Source: Aphidius gifuensis (lineage: Eukaryota; Arthropoda; Insecta; Hymenoptera; Braconidae). Taken from it: DNA of 64,000 nt. Where the stretch lies: the NCBI RefSeq assembly GCF_014905175.1, contig NC_057792.1:1922001-1986000 (forward strand). Reading direction: 5' to 3'. Numbering within the stretch: position 1 is the stretch's first letter; every line of letters begins with the position of its first letter. Positions 1 through 13,900 of this stretch are shown piece by piece. The notes under the pieces are model-generated. The model was not told the origin of the DNA, did no database searches, and worked only from the letters and a program-made list of their open reading frames with translations. The position numbers and the translations under genes were made by a program.

Positions 1-3000
1 ACTCGATTAAATTCCCTTTTTGTTGTCCCTCAAACGTCCGATTGTCCGTATTTCTATGGGGTCATTAGAGCCCATGGACCCCGAGATCAACCTGTCCATC
101 CATTGTGACAACACCGTTGGATAGTAAGTGAAGAGGAAAAGACACCCAGTCGTGCAACTCAACTGTGCATAATATAGTAGCTTCACAAGGATAAGTGGAC
201 ACCATCATGAGAGTTAAAAATAATATAAAAAGTTTTTTAAATTTTTATTTAAAAAAAAAAAAACAGGATACTTTTGAGTGCATGTTTAACGCATTTTTAT
301 CTCAAGTATAACGCAACTCAACAATATCATCATGAAAAAAAAAAATTAAAATTAATCAGCTTTCATCAAAAGTAATTTTTTTTATTTTAAAGCAAAAAAA
401 AAAATTTTATTTCAATTTAAATTCAAAAAAATTATATATATATAATTTGGAGTAAATTAATTTTTTTTTTTTTTTCATTTTGGAGTAACTCTTGATATAA
501 AATTAGCCCAAAAAAACCGACATTCGACCCAAAAAATAATTATTTTCAAATTAATGAAAAAAAAAAAATTTTTTTTTTAGTAAAATTATATTTCCCAAAA
601 ACAGAAGTACATGATGTTTATCTAAAAATATATACGACACTTGCGCAAATATAAAAAAAAAAAATAATTTTATATTTTTCCTTTAATAAATAAATAAGAA
701 AAAATATTTATTTTCTTATCGATATAATTTATATTTTATTGCAAATGTCATGGATGAGAAAATAAATATAAATAAAAAATAAAAAAAGTGTATATATGGC
801 GCGCGAAGAAGCGTGTAAAGAGTCATACCACACGTAAGAAAACCACATATACACATAAATAAATATACATACATGTGAAGTACACCTACCTTAGGATGTC
901 TTTCCTCGGGGTCGCCGGCTTTTCAGCGTAAAAGAACGGGTACGGGTGTATAATCTCAGGTTCGTGCGAGCTGAAACCAAAAGAGAAGACGAAAAAAAAA
1001 ATTATTATATATATAAAGCAAAAGATTTTCTCTTATTTTAATTCTATTATTATTATTTTTATATATTGCAAAAGATTGAGTAGGATAGAATGATAATATA
1101 AAGAGTATATTAAATTGGAAAGAGAGAATAAAAATGATGTGTGTGCAATGTGCATGTGAAAAATAAGAGTATGGATGAAAAAAAAAAAAAAAAAAAAAAG
1201 TAAGACAGCTGTTGCATGTATTGAGGATGAGAAAAAGAGATGGATTGTTAACTTGAGATGTTGGATGATTGTTTGAAGGGGTGGGGATAAAGGTAGATCG
1301 CGGATTGAGTCATTATGCTTGGGGTGGAGTTGGACGACCACAGGCCTCGATCCCTTTTGGCTTCGTGAAAGGAAACCGACCGGATGATATTCAACGTGCA
1401 CATTTTAACAGACATTGAGTACTCTTTTTTTTTTTTTTTTATATTTATTTATTTATTTAATTTTTATTTTTACTTATTTGTTTGATTTTTTAATGATATA
1501 TTTGATTTTTATATATTTTATTTTATTTAAAATGTGAGAATTTTATTTTTGTATATTAAAATATTTTGTTGGATAAATGATAGAATTAATTGACACTTGT
1601 TTCGAATATTTTTCTTATCAAATTAAAAAAAAAAAAATAACCAAAAAGAAATGCATTTAAATTGATGAGTTTTATATTTTTTGGCTTTTTAGTTTTGAAA
1701 ATATTTAAGCTTGTTAGTGAGAATGTCTTTTAGGGAAATGAGGTAGAGATTAAAATGTTGACAATCTTGTTGGTATATAAAAATTAAAAAAAAAAAAATA
1801 ATAATAAATATATTTTTAATATATTGAACAAGTAATAATCAGGTTTTTTATTTACTTTTTTATTGTCAAATGATTTGAGTGACTACTCAAGTTTCAAGAT
1901 AAACGCACTCAACATCAATTTCAATTTTTTTATTTTTTTTTTCTTTTTAATTTTAATAACAATTTCATTTCAAATTTATTTAACAAGTTTATTATAATAT
2001 TTATTATTTTTCAAGGCTAGCCTTCTTGTTGTTATTAATAAAAACAAATAAACGTAAATTGAGACATTATAATATCGACGAGACAAAAAAAGAGAACGTA
2101 TATGTTGAAAAATAAAAAAGTAAAAAAAAAGGTGTATGTTAAATTCGATTAAATTTTTAAAATCAACTGAGAACACATGGTTGGCTCTTTGATGCCCGCA
2201 TGAGTCGATGAAAAATGAAAAAAAAAAAAAGGTCATGAATTTTTTTCTCCTTTTTATTTTTTTCTCCATGATGTGGGTTACGCGACGAGTCCGCGGGATA
2301 CTGACGTTCAAGGATCGATAGTTCTAGCATCACCCCCGGGGCATTTCAAAGCATTTTTTTGACAAGTCACTTTTGGACGTCTGTATTTGACCCCGCAGAA
2401 AGACCAATGATTTTATTTCAACAATTATTTGTTGTTATTATTACATCTATATTTTGTTGTATATCATTTTATTTTTTCTCGGTTAATATTCTAATAATTG
2501 CTCGTGTGTGTTTAAATCTATCGAAACTAGACAGTTTTAAAAAATAAAAAATAACAAGATATATTAATGGAAACATATACACCTGCTGGTTTATCTTTAT
2601 TTTTTATTTTGATGGGAAATAAAAAAATAAATATAATACTAGCGAAATTAGTGGTAGAGAGTCGAGAGATGTTCTCATTTTGAGACTCTATGTGGTACGA
2701 ATGAAGCCAATGAAAAAAAATATTTAAAAAACTCAGGTATATGGGCTTAGAGATTGAGATGAGGTAGAACAAAAATTTAAAGCAAAAAAATAAAATAAAT
2801 TATATGAGGATGGGAAACGAACGAAAGAGTCGTTAGCTAAACTAGCAGCACGTTCGAAAACACGCGCAGGTGCTGGTAAAAATCCTCCAGGCTGTAATTC
2901 TCTCTTTATATCTCTCTTATTTTTTTTTTTTTTTACATAACATATATGTAGAAAAATTATTTTTATAATATATTTTTTTTCTTGGTTTATTTAAACATTT

Positions 3001-6000
3001 TTTTTTCTACCTATATAACCATGAAATTCAAGGAGTTTTTTTTAATTTAATATTTTTTAAATTTTACATTTGTTGAATGAAAAAAAAAAAAATGTAAATA
3101 TAATATTGCTGGGAAATTTTTGTTGTTTTTATTAATAATTAAATATTTATTTAACATAAATTTATTATGTTAAATTGTTAAACATGCTGTTAACAAGTAT
3201 TTTGTCAGTATTTCCGGAAATAAATTCTCAACATGTTAAAAACAGTGTTAAACCGACCTAAAAAAAAAGTTTTAAAAAAATAGACACGAATAGATTGCTA
3301 TCCACGCCCATAAAATGAAAAACGAAAATTGGAAATGTAAAGAAAAATAAAAAAATAGGAAATTGGAAAAATAAAGCCATATAGGAAAAAATAATATACA
3401 TGTCAAGTTTCATCTATTGTATCCTGATCTTAACACACACATGCTGACCAAAAATTCTCATTTTACAATATCTTTATTCACTTTAATTATATTTGACTTA
3501 ACCTCAAGGATATAGGAGTGTTTTTTTTTGTACTCCACAATTAACATCCTGGTAGAGAAAATTTTTTTTAACTTGCTAAAAACACCTCCTATATCCTCTT
3601 GAATTTTACAACATACTCAAACAATTTATAATAAAAATTTGACCTTACATTAAAAATATAATATACGCATGAAATTTCATTTTTAATAAACCCCTTAAAA
3701 TAATAAAAATTAAATTTTTTTCATTCAACTTACAATTATATATAATAAAACCATTAACGAGGAGGAAAAAAATTTTTATTCATTAAATTGAAAGCTTTTT
3801 TTAAAAATTCATACATTTAGAATGAAAAAAATATTTAAATTTCAATTAAAAATTCGTTTTATATAAAAAAAAAAAAAAAATCATTGAATATTAAAAAATA
3901 TAAAAATTTTATTATTCAAATTATTTATGAAATAAATAAATAAAATATCTATACAAAATTATGTTATTATTCAATTTTAAAATATTTGTATATGATGATT
4001 TATTATTTTTATTATTTATTTGTATGTTTTTTTAAATATTAAAATATGTATTTTAGTATTGCATTCACGTCAGTTGTACATTGCAGTGAAACGTACATTT
4101 AAAAATGAGAGTGGGATGATTTTTCGTCTACACAAAATTTCAATGTCCATGCAAACGAAAACGGCGGCCACTACGGCTGTCAATTATCCATTATATACGG
4201 CCTCGGGGACCGTCCAAACCCATCTTTTTAACGATACCTCAAACAAAAATTGCACGTCAAAAAAAAAAGTGAGAAAAAAAATATAATAATACATAAAAAA
4301 TAATTGTATAAATAGAGTAACGATGTATTGAAATTATTCAAGTGAAAAAAAAAATATTCATTCGTCAAATATTCAAACAATATATACGTTAAATTTGATG
4401 AAAAATTTTATCAAATTGAATGCGAAAAAACATTTTTCTTTTATATATACATTTTGTATATTTTTATTATATGTAAATTTATTTTTTTTATTATTTTTCG
4501 TGTTAGTTTTTCAGTGAATAAAATCACTCGTTTTAAAATCATAAACGTCAGTCTATTGGCTTTGAAGATTTATATTTTATTATTTGTTGAGGAAAAAAAA
4601 AAAAAATGTGTCTGAAATGTGAATGATAGAATCGTAAATGCCAACACTCGATATAATTATAAATATTTCTATATAACGATGAGTATTTATAATAAGTTGC
4701 AAATCAAAATTTTTGAATAAAATAATTATGGTATTTTTTGTACCTTAAATTTTGATGATATTTATTTACATTAGCCTCTTGGACTGATCTGTCAATTTTT
4801 CAAAGCCATTAATTTTTTATTTTTTTAACAATTATTATTTCCAACCTCCAACCTCCTGTTAACCGACTGACAGCTGCTTTTTTTTTTTAACTTAAAAAAC
4901 ACTAGTTCAATTTATTGAGACAACCAAATGACAGACGATGCTTTAAATTAAAAAACATTCAAAAAGAATACCTTTGCAAATGTTTTTTTAAGAAAAACAC
5001 AAATCTGTTGAACAAATAAAAATGTTGATGGTAAATATAATTTACTATTTAGTTTTCTATTATTTTTTTTTCTAGAAATTTGTTTAACATACCTGGAGTA
5101 CTTTCTTCACCTCAACCCGTAACTAATGGTTAAAAAAAAGGAAAATTGCTTTCTTTAGTCACCATACCTGATTTTTTTATGCTTTTTTTTCCTGCTAAAT
5201 ATTAGACTCGGTTTTTTTTTACCATTTATTTTTTAAACTTGTCGATAGTGTTGTGGTTATTGAACACGAAACTAAGAGCAAAAAAAAAAAAAAGTTAAAT
5301 ACGTAATTGACATTGAGGTAAAGAAAAAAATAAAATATCAAAAGAAAAAAAAAAGCATAAAAAAATCACAAAACATTACTTTCTCTTATTTCCGTGACAA
5401 ATTTGTAAAGGGAAAATTGTGTCTCTTAAAAATTGCGTCCCCCATGAAGTGTCGTTTATTTTTTACGGATTTTTTTCTACCCAATACATACCTTTTAAGA
5501 AACAAGGGTAGTTTGACATTGAATAAAAATAAAAAAAAATAAAATGACACATAAAAAAAGAAAACAAGTTAAAAAACATGCAACTTAAAAAACTTTCTCT
5601 AATCACTATTTTACTTGCATGACCAAAGGGCTAAACAAAAAAATTTTTTTCTTTTTATAAATTTGTTCTTTGAATAATGTTTTTTACTTCACATGTGGCC
5701 ATACATTTTTTAACGCTTTCAAAAATTTGTGACAGGTAAAATAAAACTTACCACCCACGTCTTAAAAAACATCCCTATATTTTTTTACCAAACTTGACAA
5801 TAAATTTTCAATTTAAAAATTCTCCACAAACATACATTGATTTTCCAATGAAAAAAAAAAATAGTTAATAAATTGCAGATAAATTTAAAGAAATAATAAA
5901 AATAATATAAAATTCGTGACATGAAATTGATTGAGACATGGTGCAAGTAATATGAGCCCCCATGATGTCTCAGTAATAATGCTTTATTACAATTCCCCCT

Positions 6001-7974
6001 TAACAAGTATAAAAAAAATGAAAAAAAAAAATTCTCAACGAGACATGTAATACCCATATCCCTCGTTTGTCCCAGAAGATAATTTAAAACACAATAAAAA
6101 TGATTTTTAATAAATAAAAAAGGTAAAAATAAAATACAGCAAGTCATGCGACAATATTAATCAAATAATTTAACAATATAATTAGTTAAAGACTTTTTAA
6201 TTACGCTTATATCATGGTAATTATAATTACCAATTCACATCATTATAATTTCATTTTTTTCAAATGTAAATTATACATTTACAAATGCACTAACAATAAA
6301 TAAAACATAACTCTTTTTTAAATCATGTTCATTTTTTAATGCTGCATTACAACAAAAGGATCAATGAATCATTTTTTATTGTTGAAAATTAATAGTCACC
6401 AGTCATTCAAACACACATGTGCATGATTAACTGAATACAAACATTTACTATTTTAATTCAATGCATCATGAAATATATTTTGTAGTTGCTATTATTGTTC
6501 AATCAAATTTTGATTTACAAGATAATCATCATTAAAAAAAAATGAATATAATTTATATATATATATTTTTATATTGTGTTTTTTATTTTCAATTCGATTA
6601 GGAATATATTAATGCACTTGATTTGAACTCCACCCACGTATTATCATCACTCACTTGAATTTCTGTATCAAATTAACATTTTATTTTTTATGATTGTGTA
6701 AAAATATACCCGAGGCAATATAATAATAAATTTATATATAAAGATTAACTTTTTAAAGTCATGAGAATTTTATTATCATTCACAAGTGAATAGACATTTT
6801 TAAAATAAATAAAATATTAATTTTTTACTGGCTCACTCTGTTTACCTAAGATGTGCCTTCAAGCCTATACAACTCTTATATTCCAATATAAAAAAAAAAA
6901 AACGAAAATAAGATACGCGTGGTAATAAACCTTTGTCATGACGATAAAATTTATTTTCATTTACTTAACAGTTCTTTTTTTTTTTTATCTATTTTTGAAC
7001 CCACTTGATCCTCATCTAACAAAGAAAACGTTATACAAATATCAAATTTATTATCATTTTTTTTTTCAACTAATAGAGAATTATATTTACTTGTAATAAA
7101 AAAAATAGAAAAAATATTTTAAAATGATGCTTTGTTAGTAACAAATTAACAGATAATATTTTTTAAAAAAATTTATTTATAAAATATTTATTTATCAAGT
7201 TAGAGCAAAAAATTTTGTATTTAAATAATTTGTTTTTTTTTTACGCATTTTAATATTTCAAGTGTCTAAGTGAAAAATAACTTAATATTTATATTCTTGA
7301 TATATACACAAGTATCTTTGTGTATTTTTTATTTCCTTTGAAAATTTCAGTGAGCATTTGGTTGACAGTATCCAGTTGTGCACAGCTTTTTTTATGCAGT
7401 ATGTGTTCATCCAAAAAGAAACAGACATATATATCCGATGTTTGTCCAAACCATTTCCCAAAATATATAGTGCTACAGATATACACATTATAATACATTA
7501 ATATACACATGTCTGAAAAAAAAATATATATAATAATAAATAAAATATACCACCTCCCTTTTCCTGCCCCTGGTATCTCGACCCTCCATTAGATGACTAT
7601 TTGTTCAGGACCCGCTGCAAGTCCCCTTAAAAAAAAATTGTATATATCAAATATTTATTTTAAAAAAAAATTCATATACATACATATATGTATAAAGAAT
7701 AAAAAAAAAATTATGTTTGACTTTTTGGTATGATGTTTACATTGTTAAATTATTTTTATTATCAAAACTGTCATCACATTTTTTTTTTAGAATGATTTTA
7801 TTATTAAAAATATTGTTTGATTGATTTTTTTGAATCAATTTATTTGGAGTACATATAAATATTTTAATTTATTTTTAAATTGAATTAATTGAATTAAATT
7901 TATTTAATTTAGATTATATTTATTTAATGGAATTGATTTTAATTGTTGTGTATATGTTTTTTAAATTTGTTTAG
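1..7974. other. AT-rich noncoding stretch upstream of the first recognised exon
   Basis: No gene can be firmly called here. The stretch is dominated by A/T homopolymers, with a few GC-richer islands at about 20-130, 890-975, 1210-1400, 2265-2345, 4040-4250 and 7550-7630. Because the first clear exon of the downstream plus-strand gene starts at a splice acceptor (7973-7974), at least part of this stretch should be an intron of that gene. The islands at 1-130 and 890-975 contain short open segments with splice-like edges and are described as a finding. The others look like candidate regulatory elements rather than exons. Confidence 0.5.
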
Positions 7975-10900
7975 ATTTCTGGTAGTTCAGCATCAAATCC
8001 AAGCTCAAGTGCAAATGACATGGATTGGTTTTCTGGTGTTGCTGAAGAAGAATTACTTTATTATACAAGTAATGATGTTGATTCATTATGGGCTGTGATT
8101 GGAAATTTTGTACCACCTCCACCAAGACCACCATATTTACCAGAAGAAGCAATTGCAACTGATGGCTTAACTACCTGTGATTTGTGTACCTGGGCATTGC
8201 GAAATGACAGGCATTCATCATTTTCACTTGATGGTACATTGGGTAAGTTTATTTATTTATTTATTTATATTACTATTTAAAGTTTAAATTATATTTTTTT
8301 TTTTTTTACTCCAAAATTTTATACCTGTTCTAAACAAAATTGGAAAATAAAAGATCCCTAAAAATACAAAAGCAGGTCAACAAAACAAGGTCAAAAAAAA
8401 ACAGGGTCATAAAAAAAAATATTTAAGAATTTTGAAGGTCAAAAAGATGTCATAAAAAGGTGAAGAAAAGAAAAAAAAAATGTCACAATATATTTACGGT
8501 ACATTACAAGTCGTTTAGAATATAATAATGGAGAGAAAATGTAAATTCTATGTTTGCAAATTTCACGTCTAATTATCGTTAATATTTTTTTCCATTCAAT
8601 TTTTTTTTTAAAAAACAAGCACTTGTATACAATTACACTTATTTTCTCGCTTTCATTTTTTTTTCGTCTTTTGTTATTTTACGTTTATTTTTTTGTACTC
8701 CAAGACTAACCATGACAGAGTGTATTTTTTCCCAAGACTTGGTTTTGATCCCTTGGACAGACACTTCAACCAGTGTTTATATATTTCTCAATTTTCATTT
8801 TTTTTTTTTTTTTTTTTCCTTTCCATCTTCTCTCTATTTGTTTGATCAATAAACACTGTATATAAAAAGCACTTTTAAAACCATTGAATTATTATTAAAA
8901 TAACGGAAATGCTTTTGATATTTGTCGGCTCAAATCAAGCTTTTATATTATTTCACTGCGGTTTTGTTGTTTTTTTAAAATATTTTTTTGGAGTAAACGG
9001 AAGTGCACACAGACAAGTTGTCGACATAATTTGACAAGAGTAGGTTTTTAAGATATTGAACATGTCACTCGACATTTTAACCCATAAGTATAAATAAACA
9101 AATAAAAAAAAAAAATTCAAAAATAAAAGTATTTAAAAAACAATTCAAAACTATCTCTTGAAAATTGAAATATTCAAAATTCAAAATAATTCCCATTCAA
9201 ACTGTCACAAGGAAAAAAAAAATATAAAAAACTCAAATAAATTATTTATAATTTAATTTTAATATTTCAAAAAGTTTTTATATATTTTTCTTTTATTAAG
9301 TCGTTATCTGACAATTCATTGTCACATGTGGGAAGTCGTATGTATCCGTTACAAATGTATCAAGATTAAAAATCAAATTTATCCGATAAAAATGAGAAAA
9401 AAAAAAAAGGGAAAAATGAAAATAAAATAAATAAAAATAGGAAATAAAAAGGCATATCAGTTCATAAATAATAATAACGGTAGGCGCGTGTTTGTAATGT
9501 AGACTTAAGAAAATTAGGTATAGGTAGTAAAATAAAGTGAGAGGGTTGTTGAGAGGTGAAAAAAGAGGTAAATAAAAATTTTTATACAAGAAGGGGGTGA
9601 ATTATATTATAGTGTATGCTATGATACCACATCCGGCTGATTTTACCTTTCAACCAATGGGCGTGTGCGTGTACACGCAAATATGGCGGATCATATAAAA
9701 TTTATATATACATGTTCGCACCCGTTGTTTCCGTTTCTTCACAGCCCCACCTTTAGTCGGCCCTTTTTTTTTTATGTACCTCACGCCCATTCGACTCTTA
9801 CTTGATGAACTTCCTCCACACCTCTTTTTTTTTTTTTTTTTAAATTATTTTTATATATTTATAATATTTCAAGATTTTTTAAAATATATTTATATATTTT
9901 TACCTGTTTTCTTTGATGTTTCTATCCTGTATTTTCTATGTTCTGTTTTTTAACTAATTTTTTCCTTTTTTTTTTATTCGCTTCATGGCACCCGCATCTG
10001 TCTGACAATCATAGGCTTTGATGTCTTAATTTTAACATGTCCTATGGACAAGTATAATTTTCAAAAATTTTTAAATTATATATATTTATGAAAAAATAAA
10101 AAAAATTAATTTTATTTAGATGTATAGATTAGCTTTAGGATATATCAGCTGCTCCGAAATAAAAAAATTAAAAAATATATTTACTAAAAATTTTAAACAA
10201 TATATTTTTTATTTTATAGCAAAATAGTTGGATGAAAATTTTTTCTTAAAGTTAGAATGTCGTGAGTATTGTCGCTTGTTGTTGAATTTTTTATTATTTT
10301 ACTTTTTTTTTTTTTTCGTTGATCTTTATCAAGTACCTGCCGATTCTTGTATATCGTTACAGAAAACCACTCGAGGCAAGGTGAATATAAAAAAAAAATT
10401 CAACACAATGACGATGGTTTTGTGGGAGGGATGAGGGATGAAATATAAAAAATATAAAATCAAGCATACCTGGAACGATGTAACGAGCTCTCTTTCACCT
10501 TTTATCTTCCTCGTTATTATTTCTTTTCTTTATTGGCTTCTTCCTCATATATAATTTTTTTTTCCCTTTTTTATTTCTCACCTTACAACTGATTTTCCTT
10601 TTTTTTTTTTTCAATCATTTTTTAACCTTATTTATCTTAATACTTTAACACATTTTTTCATTATTTCTGCGGTATGTTTTGAACCTTTTTTTTTTTACCT
10701 CTTTTAAACATTTATTTTTTCGTCTTGAATTTCTTCGTTTTACAACATTTGTTCGTCTAATTTTTTTTTTCAAATAATAATAACACCTTTGGTGAAAAAA
10801 AAAAAACCAATACATTTTTTTTTTTTATTGTTTAATATACTCTACCAAAAATTTTAGTTTAACTTTGCACACGTGTATCTGTTACCTCCGCAAAAGTAAT

Positions 10901-13900
10901 CTCAAAACGAATCTTGGGTCTCTCGGGATTTATCGGTGGACTTGTGGATCCTTTTGCTGATTTTTTTTTTTAATTTTTTAATTTTATTGTATATATCTGT
11001 AGCTCTGTTGCTCTTATATATATTATACTGGTGTTGCAAAAAAAAAATTCAGAAGGTTTGAGATAACCAATGCCAATGAGAACACAGTTGAAATAATAAA
11101 CAAAAAAAAAATTATATTTATATACAGAGGCAAACACGTGCGTTAACACTTTTCGTGTGGATTTTATTTTTTTTTATATTTTCAATCTTTGGATATACAA
11201 TTGTATATATGTTGAGAGATGCTACTGGACGATAAAATAATCAAAAATATATTTTTTTTATAAATTTTATTATCAAAAAGTAATTGCTAATATTTAAGTT
11301 ATTTTGTTCAATTGAATTTTCTTGTATTTTATCTTACCTGCAGATATTTTATTTTTGTTTCAAAATATATACTGGTTCGTTGGAAAATTATTAGATTGGA
11401 ATTTGTGTTTACGTTGAGATTGTTAGAGACCAGAAAAGATACCCTATCTTGGATTTGTATTACAGAAGCCTTTAACGGTCGAGTTTATATCCCATCGTAT
11501 CTTGTTTTCTATTTATTTATTATTTTTATATTTATTTTTATTCTTCATTCTCACACGATACTTATAAAATTGATACAAAATAAAACCAAATTAAATAAAA
11601 ATACAAATGTACATTTTTTTCAAATAAAAATATAAAAGCCAAAAAGTAATAAATCATTTAAAATAATTTATAAAACAATAGCATATTTTGTTTGTTATCA
11701 ATAGCCAATTAACTTTTTTTTTTCATGAATATATTAAAAGACAAATAATATCACATTACATAACAACAATAAAATTTATCATTAATTAAAATTTACAAAT
11801 TTCAATTTGTTCGTTTGATATTCACCACAAAAACAGAAATTCGTTGATTAAATTTTTCAATATTTGTGTAAATTAACTCAACTGAATTATTCATTTATAA
11901 ATGTACATAATTTATCTTTTCTAAAATTAAAAAAAAAATATTTATATACACAAACAATATTTAATTAATTTATTGTCACAGTAATTTATTAAAATATAAT
12001 TTAAATTTCATAAATATAATTGACATTGATGTTAATTGAATAATTTTTTTATTTTTAAATTTAATTTTTTATTCTTCATTGTCATAATTATACTTGATAA
12101 AGTTTTTTGACAGTTTATTACTTACTGTATTCCCATGTTTCTTTTAATAACTATATAAAAAAAATAAAAAAATGAATTTTATTTATTTTATTTTTCACAC
12201 CAAAGAGTGATTCTGTGAGAAAGCCCCCCCAAGCGATTTAAACAACTCTACAAACTAAATTTTAACTTTACACTTTAGCTTGTCTCTTTCAAAACTTTTT
12301 TATATATCCCAAAACGCTGCGGGATATATGATCGATAAGTACTTTTTCATTTTATATTTTTTATATATCATTTATAATTTTTTTTTTCATTCAGTGTCGG
12401 TGGGTATTATGTAGGTCTTATCACTCAACAACAAGCAGTTTTATTTTTACAACTTAGTATTTGTTAACCGTCGGAACATAAAAATTGCATCATGTTTAAT
12501 ATATTTATTATTTATATTCATAACCAAGTCAACGAGCAATATAAAATACACACGGATATATTTTTTAAAATTAAATTTAACTTGTCATCTTGCGTATTCA
12601 TGTTCAATTTAAATTTACTCCAAATTAGTTTAATTTATTTATTTTTAATTTATTGTCAATGAGCTGTATAAATTATTTACTTGTTGAGCTAATTTATTCA
12701 TTTATTTATTGTTTTTTTTTTTTTTTAAATATTATATAAAAAATTATATTCAGTGGGTGGTATGAACACAGAGTCAAATCGTGGTCCAGGATAATTAGCA
12801 ATGGCGATTGCCAGTACATATCAGTGATCGTATATATACGTGGGTGGTTCCTCTTGATTTCTACCTCATCCTCTTTTTATTTTTTTTCTACCTCTTTCTC
12901 TTTTTTTTCTCGATCGCAATTAGCCGTGAAACAACTCGTTGAATTGCGCGAAACAACATGATGAAAAATAAAATAATTTAAATAAATTTTCATCGCAGCT
13001 AAATGATGGAGAGACAAAAATATATATTGATTATATTTGTAATTGAATTTAGTAATTATAATCAATGAAAAATTTATTAAATAAATCAATAATTTGTTTT
13101 GATAGGAATTTTATTTTAAAAATTTTTGTGAGCTATTATTTTTGATAATTTTATTATTCTCAAGTGTGAAAAAAAATTAAGATAATTATCAAAGAATATT
13201 TAACATATATATCAAGTCATCACGGAAGCCGAAAAACCAAAGAGATACCGGTTCAACTAATTCGATATATCACATGGATGAGTGAGTTTTTGAGATACCT
13301 AATAAACGTTTCACTGGACGTGAACATTTTAAACGGTTATAACTGTAAGAATTTTATTTTTTATCTTTTTTTTTTCTAATTCAAATATTATTATATTAAA
13401 TGGAAGAAAAGAAACTGTGGTGAAGCCGTCAAGTCGTCAATTCTTTGCCACACCTTCGACAAGATCAAATGACGGATAACTCGATCATCATCTTATTTTA
13501 ACTATCATCAACAACTTTATTTTAGCATTTTATTATTTTCTCATTTTCTTATCTCATTTATTACTGTTTTAATAATTTTACATGTTTTTTTTTTTTTAAT
13601 TTCTATTTATTATACATATTGGCCGTGTATTTAACATGGAAAAAAATTAACAATTATTTATTATATGTCATTTATATTTTTAATTAAAAATATATATAAT
13701 ACAAAACTATTTATATTTTCAATTGAGTAATCAATTTTGTAAAATAGAAAGTTGTAATCCATCATTCGAAAAGCTTGTCTCGTTTATTTTATGATACCTT
13801 ATGGCTCAATTTTGCAACAAGATCAACATGAATAAATATATATTTATTATATATATTTTCAACGAGTGACAAACAGCGAATTTATATATACGATCTGGCG

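Noticed and set aside
717..724. Another TATCGATA far upstream
   Set aside because: No nearby gene start; expected by chance now and then in AT-rich DNA.
1033..1401. 122-codon minus-strand frame
   Set aside because: Half of it is poly-Phe from a poly-A run. The balanced half overlaps a GC-richer island without convincing splice sites.
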